Assembly (NCBI GenBank): GCA_948441955.1
Contig: CAOJQZ010000097.1
Coordinates: forward strand, 1-7,128
DNA from: an uncultured Lachnospiraceae bacterium
GTDB lineage: Bacteria; Bacillota; Clostridia; Lachnospirales; Lachnospiraceae
Direction: 5' to 3'
DNA: 7,128 bases
A model generated the notes under the pieces. It made no database searches, was not told the DNA's origin, and saw only the letters and a program-made list of their open reading frames with translations. Shown piece after piece: positions 4,567-7,128 of this stretch. Position 1 is the first letter of the stretch; every line of letters starts with the position of its first letter. The position numbers and the translations under genes are program-made.

Positions 4567-5677
4567 TCTCAATTCCATTCACTTCCAGATGGTCGTCTAT
4601 TGCAATTACAAGACACCGCCTACCGTCAATCTCCCGAGTCTGTACAAGGTCGGACCGCTCGGGGTTTACCTTAACGATCACATCCGGCGTTTCTATCTGG
4701 AAGGTTTTTGTACTGGCGATATTGGAGGCCAGCAGTGTATTTTTTTCACCGACTGCCTCCATAAAATTATCGTCAAAGCCGTCAAGCTTCTCCTCCGGCA
4801 CGCCGCTTCTTTCTAAAAGCCGTTTTACCTCCGGTCTGGAGAGCTCTAAGGGCTCCGGCGCTTCCTTTGCCGCCTCCAGCATTTCGTTGAGATTATCGTG
4901 GATATTGCGTACGGTGTCGTAATCGCAGGTATCTCCCAGAGTACCGCTGATAATAGACTGGAAGGTAGTTTTCTGGTCTTTTGCAGTGAGCGGAATCCGG
5001 CTTCCAAGCACGTGATCGATAAAACCCGGCTGAAGCTCCTCCGGCTTTTTGGAATAATATAGGACGCTGTGGACATCGGATGCCCGGTCCGTGAAGGCGG
5101 GGAACAGAAAGCCCTTTACCGGAAGTTCTACAAACCAGTCCCGGATCCGGTCTTCGATATTGTTCGTTTCTGCATTGTATGTAAGGCCTGCTTTGGTGAG
5201 ATTTACCGGGCAGATGCTGCACATAATATGCTCGTAAACTGTATCCGAAGCGTCGAACAGCTCTGTCCCGTCGGAAGACTTGCCGGGAACATCATATACG
5301 GAGTGGATGAGTATAATATAATAGTTCTCCGGGTAATCATAGCTTGTGATTACTTTGTCGTAAAATTCCTCGATCAGCATATCATCCTCAAGCTTACTGT
5401 CCCTGAGCTTAAGCAGGAATTCCTGGGCGCCGCCCGGAAGCTCCGCATCAAGGGGAAGTTCCATTGGCAGGAGATTTTTTCCAAATGTGCCTGACAGCGT
5501 ATGACGGAAAATGTCAAAGTATTTAAAGGCTTCTTCTTCGGGCAGAGATAAGAATGCCTTTTTTAGCTCTGTTTTCTTTTCCTTCTCATGGTTCACATAA
5601 CATCCGCAGATACGGGTAATGGCGCAGTTTTCCGGTGTAAACTGCTTTCGTATTTCCAGTATTTCTTTCTTATTCAT
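4556..5677 (-). CDS. DUF4317 family protein
   Basis: A complete 373-residue protein of the DUF4317 family, common in Lachnospiraceae and related Clostridia and of unknown function. The N-terminus shows the family opening: KKEILEIRKQFTPENCAITR, then ICGCYVNHEKEKK and an EEEAFKYFDIFRHTLSG region. There is no signal peptide or membrane segment. The C-terminal part (about 285-373) looks like a small alpha/beta domain ending in VNGIEINL. The start is the ATG at 5677, seven bases after AAGGAAG; the GTG six bases earlier is too close to that site. Its 3' end overlaps the MtnA remnant by 11 bases. It appears undamaged and probably marks the right-hand border of the decayed region. Confidence 0.88.
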   Translation of the reverse strand: MNKKEILEIRKQFTPENCAITRICGCYVNHEKEKKTELKKAFLSLPEEEAFKYFDIFRHTLSGTFGKNLLPMELPLDAELPGGAQEFLLKLRDSKLEDDMLIEEFYDKVITSYDYPENYYIILIHSVYDVPGKSSDGTELFDASDTVYEHIMCSICPVNLTKAGLTYNAETNNIEDRIRDWFVELPVKGFLFPAFTDRASDVHSVLYYSKKPEELQPGFIDHVLGSRIPLTAKDQKTTFQSIISGTLGDTCDYDTVRNIHDNLNEMLEAAKEAPEPLELSRPEVKRLLERSGVPEEKLDGFDDNFMEAVGEKNTLLASNIASTKTFQIETPDVIVKVNPERSDLVQTREIDGRRCLVIAIDDHLEVNGIEINL

Positions 5678-5684
5678 AGTCACA

Positions 5685-5691
5685 CTTCCTT
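5685..5691 (-). promoter_or_regulatory. Ribosome binding site of the DUF4317 gene
   Basis: On the minus strand AAGGAAG lies seven bases before the ATG at 5677. This decides the start against the in-frame GTG at 5683. Confidence 0.7.
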
Positions 5692-5729
5692 ATTTTTTAT
5701 ATTTTTTATTTTTTTTAGACTGTTTCAAA

Positions 5730-5758
5730 ATTATAATGGGTTAAAAAGATAAATCGTT
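5730..5758 (-). promoter_or_regulatory. Possible promoter of the DUF4317 gene
   Basis: On the minus strand a perfect TATAAT occupies 5735-5730. Seventeen bases upstream is only a poor -35 (AACGAT, 5758-5753). The leader between it and the gene is a long A-rich tract on the minus strand. Confidence 0.3.
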
Positions 5759-5905
5759 ATTCAGAATCTTAGCACATAGGGATAAGTTTTACAATATGGA
5801 GTTGTTTACATTAAATGAAAGAGTAAGAGAATGATTCCGGCGTCCTCTTGTCAGGAAACGGTAGATGAAGTATAGTTATAGCAGTATAAATATTTTTATT
5901 ATTTT

Positions 5906-5912
5906 AGAAGGA
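5906..5912 (+). promoter_or_regulatory. Ribosome binding site choosing the PucR-like start
   Basis: AGAAGGA lies nine bases before the ATG at 5922. It abuts the ATG at 5913, which is therefore unlikely to be used. The 5922 start also aligns with the usual family N-terminus. Confidence 0.65.
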
Positions 5913-5921
5913 ATGGATGCT

Positions 5922-7106
5922 ATGCAGCTGCAAGTAAAAGATTTGAAACGACTCAGCAAGCTGAGTAATTGTAAACTTATAGCCGGGAAAGAAGGACTTT
6001 CTAAAGATGTCAGATGGTTTTTTGTCTGTTTTTTTGATGATGTGGAGCAGTGGATATATGAGAAAGAGGTGGTTTTTCTTCCGGGTGTGGGAATTAACAC
6101 GAATACGAAAAATTTATTGAATTTGATGGAACAGTTTCGAAGGAAAAATGTGTCTGCTATTTATATTATTATTGGCTATCAGTTTTACGAGGTTCCGGAA
6201 GTGTTGGTAGGACTTGCGGATAAGTATGACATTCCATTATTTGAGATGCCGAATGTTGTGCCCCTTGTTGAGATTACAAAAGAATTATCGGAGATGATCC
6301 TTTTGAATCAATCAAGAAAAATAAAGGCGGAGAATACATTTAAGGATGCATTGTTCGGACACAGCTCAGATATTCAATGGCATATGCAGAATCTTAAGCT
6401 TTTGGGGTATGAGCTGTGTAGAAATAATTATATTATGAAAATCCAGTTTGAGGATTATACGAATAGTGATGAAAGTAAAAACGGCTTTATTGATGCGGCA
6501 TTGAATGCATGTTTTCATAATCTGCTCTCTTTTCAATATGAGCATAATTATGTAATTGGGATGATTATGACTGAACAGACAGATGCGGCGGAATATCTGC
6601 GGCAATGCTTCTTGCGTCTGATAAGTATGCTGCACGGGGACGGCAGACATCATATTTTGTCTATAGGCGTCAGTGAATCGTTTCAAACATTGTGTGAGGC
6701 AAAACAATGTCTGCACCATGCATCTCAGGCTCTTAAGAGTATGTCTTATGCCAATACGGATGAGGTTGTATTTTTTTATGAGGATATGAGCAGTATTTTC
6801 AAAATTATGCAGGAATTGGACGATAACAGGCTATTCGAAGCATGCTGCCGCCATATGCTGGAACCGTTAATTATGTACGATAAAGAACACGGGACGGAAT
6901 ATGTCAATACCCTGTCAGTATATATGATGGAATACGGCAGCAGCCAGAGAGTAACACAAATCTTAAATATTCACAGAAATACCCTTCTTTATCGGATGTC
7001 TAAGATAAAGGAAATGCTGAAATATGATTTGGGGGATCCGGCCGTCAAATTTGAACTTCAGATTGAGCTATATCTTTACCGCTATATAAATACCGGCCGT
7101 GTGTGA
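5922..7106 (+). CDS. PucR-family transcriptional regulator
   Basis: A complete 394-residue regulator. Residues 1-125 match the PucR N-terminal sensor domain: MQLQVKDLKRLSKLSNCKLI, KEGLSKDVRW, VVFLPGVGI, then VSAIYIIIGYQFYEVPE and YDIPLFEMP. The middle (about 150-300) has the GGDEF-like fold typical of CdaR/PucR proteins, without diguanylate cyclase residues. The C-terminal 60 residues are the HTH_30 DNA-binding domain: LSVYMMEYGSSQRVTQIL, HRNTLLYRMSKIKEM, and DLGDPAVKFELQIELYLYR. Family members such as Bacillus PucR switch purine or other nitrogen-source catabolic operons in response to a small molecule. In-frame ATGs at 5865 and 5913 exist, but ribosome-site spacing and family alignment favour 5922. 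No target operon stays intact in the window; the decayed BMC-type genes about 1.3 kb away are candidate former targets. The divergent DUF4317 gene shares the 244-base upstream region. Confidence 0.9.
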   Translation: MQLQVKDLKRLSKLSNCKLIAGKEGLSKDVRWFFVCFFDDVEQWIYEKEVVFLPGVGINTNTKNLLNLMEQFRRKNVSAIYIIIGYQFYEVPEVLVGLADKYDIPLFEMPNVVPLVEITKELSEMILLNQSRKIKAENTFKDALFGHSSDIQWHMQNLKLLGYELCRNNYIMKIQFEDYTNSDESKNGFIDAALNACFHNLLSFQYEHNYVIGMIMTEQTDAAEYLRQCFLRLISMLHGDGRHHILSIGVSESFQTLCEAKQCLHHASQALKSMSYANTDEVVFFYEDMSSIFKIMQELDDNRLFEACCRHMLEPLIMYDKEHGTEYVNTLSVYMMEYGSSQRVTQILNIHRNTLLYRMSKIKEMLKYDLGDPAVKFELQIELYLYRYINTGRV

Positions 7107-7128
7107 GACAAATCTTACACACGTTTTT
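7098..7128 (+). terminator. Rho-independent terminator of the PucR-like gene
   Basis: CGTGTGTGAGA (7098-7108) pairs with TCTTACACACG (7113-7123), with one G-T pair and a CAAA loop, followed by at least five T before the window ends. The 5' arm includes the last codons and stop codon of the regulator. Confidence 0.88.

Noticed and set aside
5688..5720. Runs of T between DUF4317 and PucR as a terminator.
   Set aside because: No stem precedes the T-runs on the plus strand. They form the A-rich leader of the minus-strand gene.

Overview
The window looks like a chromosomal segment of an anaerobic Firmicute of class Clostridia, most likely a Lachnospiraceae member. Supporting signs are strong AGGAGG-type ribosome sites, moderate GC with AT-rich spacers, a rubrerythrin, a DUF4317 protein (common in Lachnospiraceae), a tRNA without an encoded CCA end, and a bacterial microcompartment (BMC) shell gene. 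The assignment rests on recognising families by eye, not on a search.

Left part (1-1830): an unrecognised 318-residue soluble, coiled-coil-rich protein; a complete rubrerythrin; then a tRNA-Leu(CAG) with a well-formed promoter and a rho-independent terminator. These look ordinary and intact.

Middle part (about 1836-4566): a graveyard of gene pieces. In order there are the 3' end of a phosphoribosyltransferase; an intact small DUF2294/MpsC-like gene on the minus strand; an isochorismatase-family hydrolase without its N-terminus; the 5' two thirds of a metal-dependent cyclase/formamidase-family gene, whose reading frame ends where it runs into the 3' end of a UbiD-type decarboxylase (itself with an apparent internal in-frame deletion); an intact hexameric BMC shell protein; the 5' end of a gene whose first residues resemble a BMC encapsulation peptide; a minus-strand 3' fragment of an unknown gene; and the 3' end of an MtnA-like (methylthioribose-1-phosphate isomerase / ribose-1,5-bisphosphate isomerase family) gene. 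The simplest reading is a former microcompartment operon, perhaps for nucleobase/purine-derived or related substrates, collapsed by several separate deletions that left one shell gene and its ribosome site untouched. An assembly chimera is the main alternative.

Right part (4556-7128): a complete DUF4317 gene on the minus strand, whose 3' end overlaps the MtnA remnant tail to tail, then a complete PucR-family transcriptional regulator on the plus strand with its own terminator overlapping the stop codon. PucR proteins typically respond to purine or other nitrogen-rich metabolites, so this one may be the surviving regulator of the lost operon. That link is inference from proximity.
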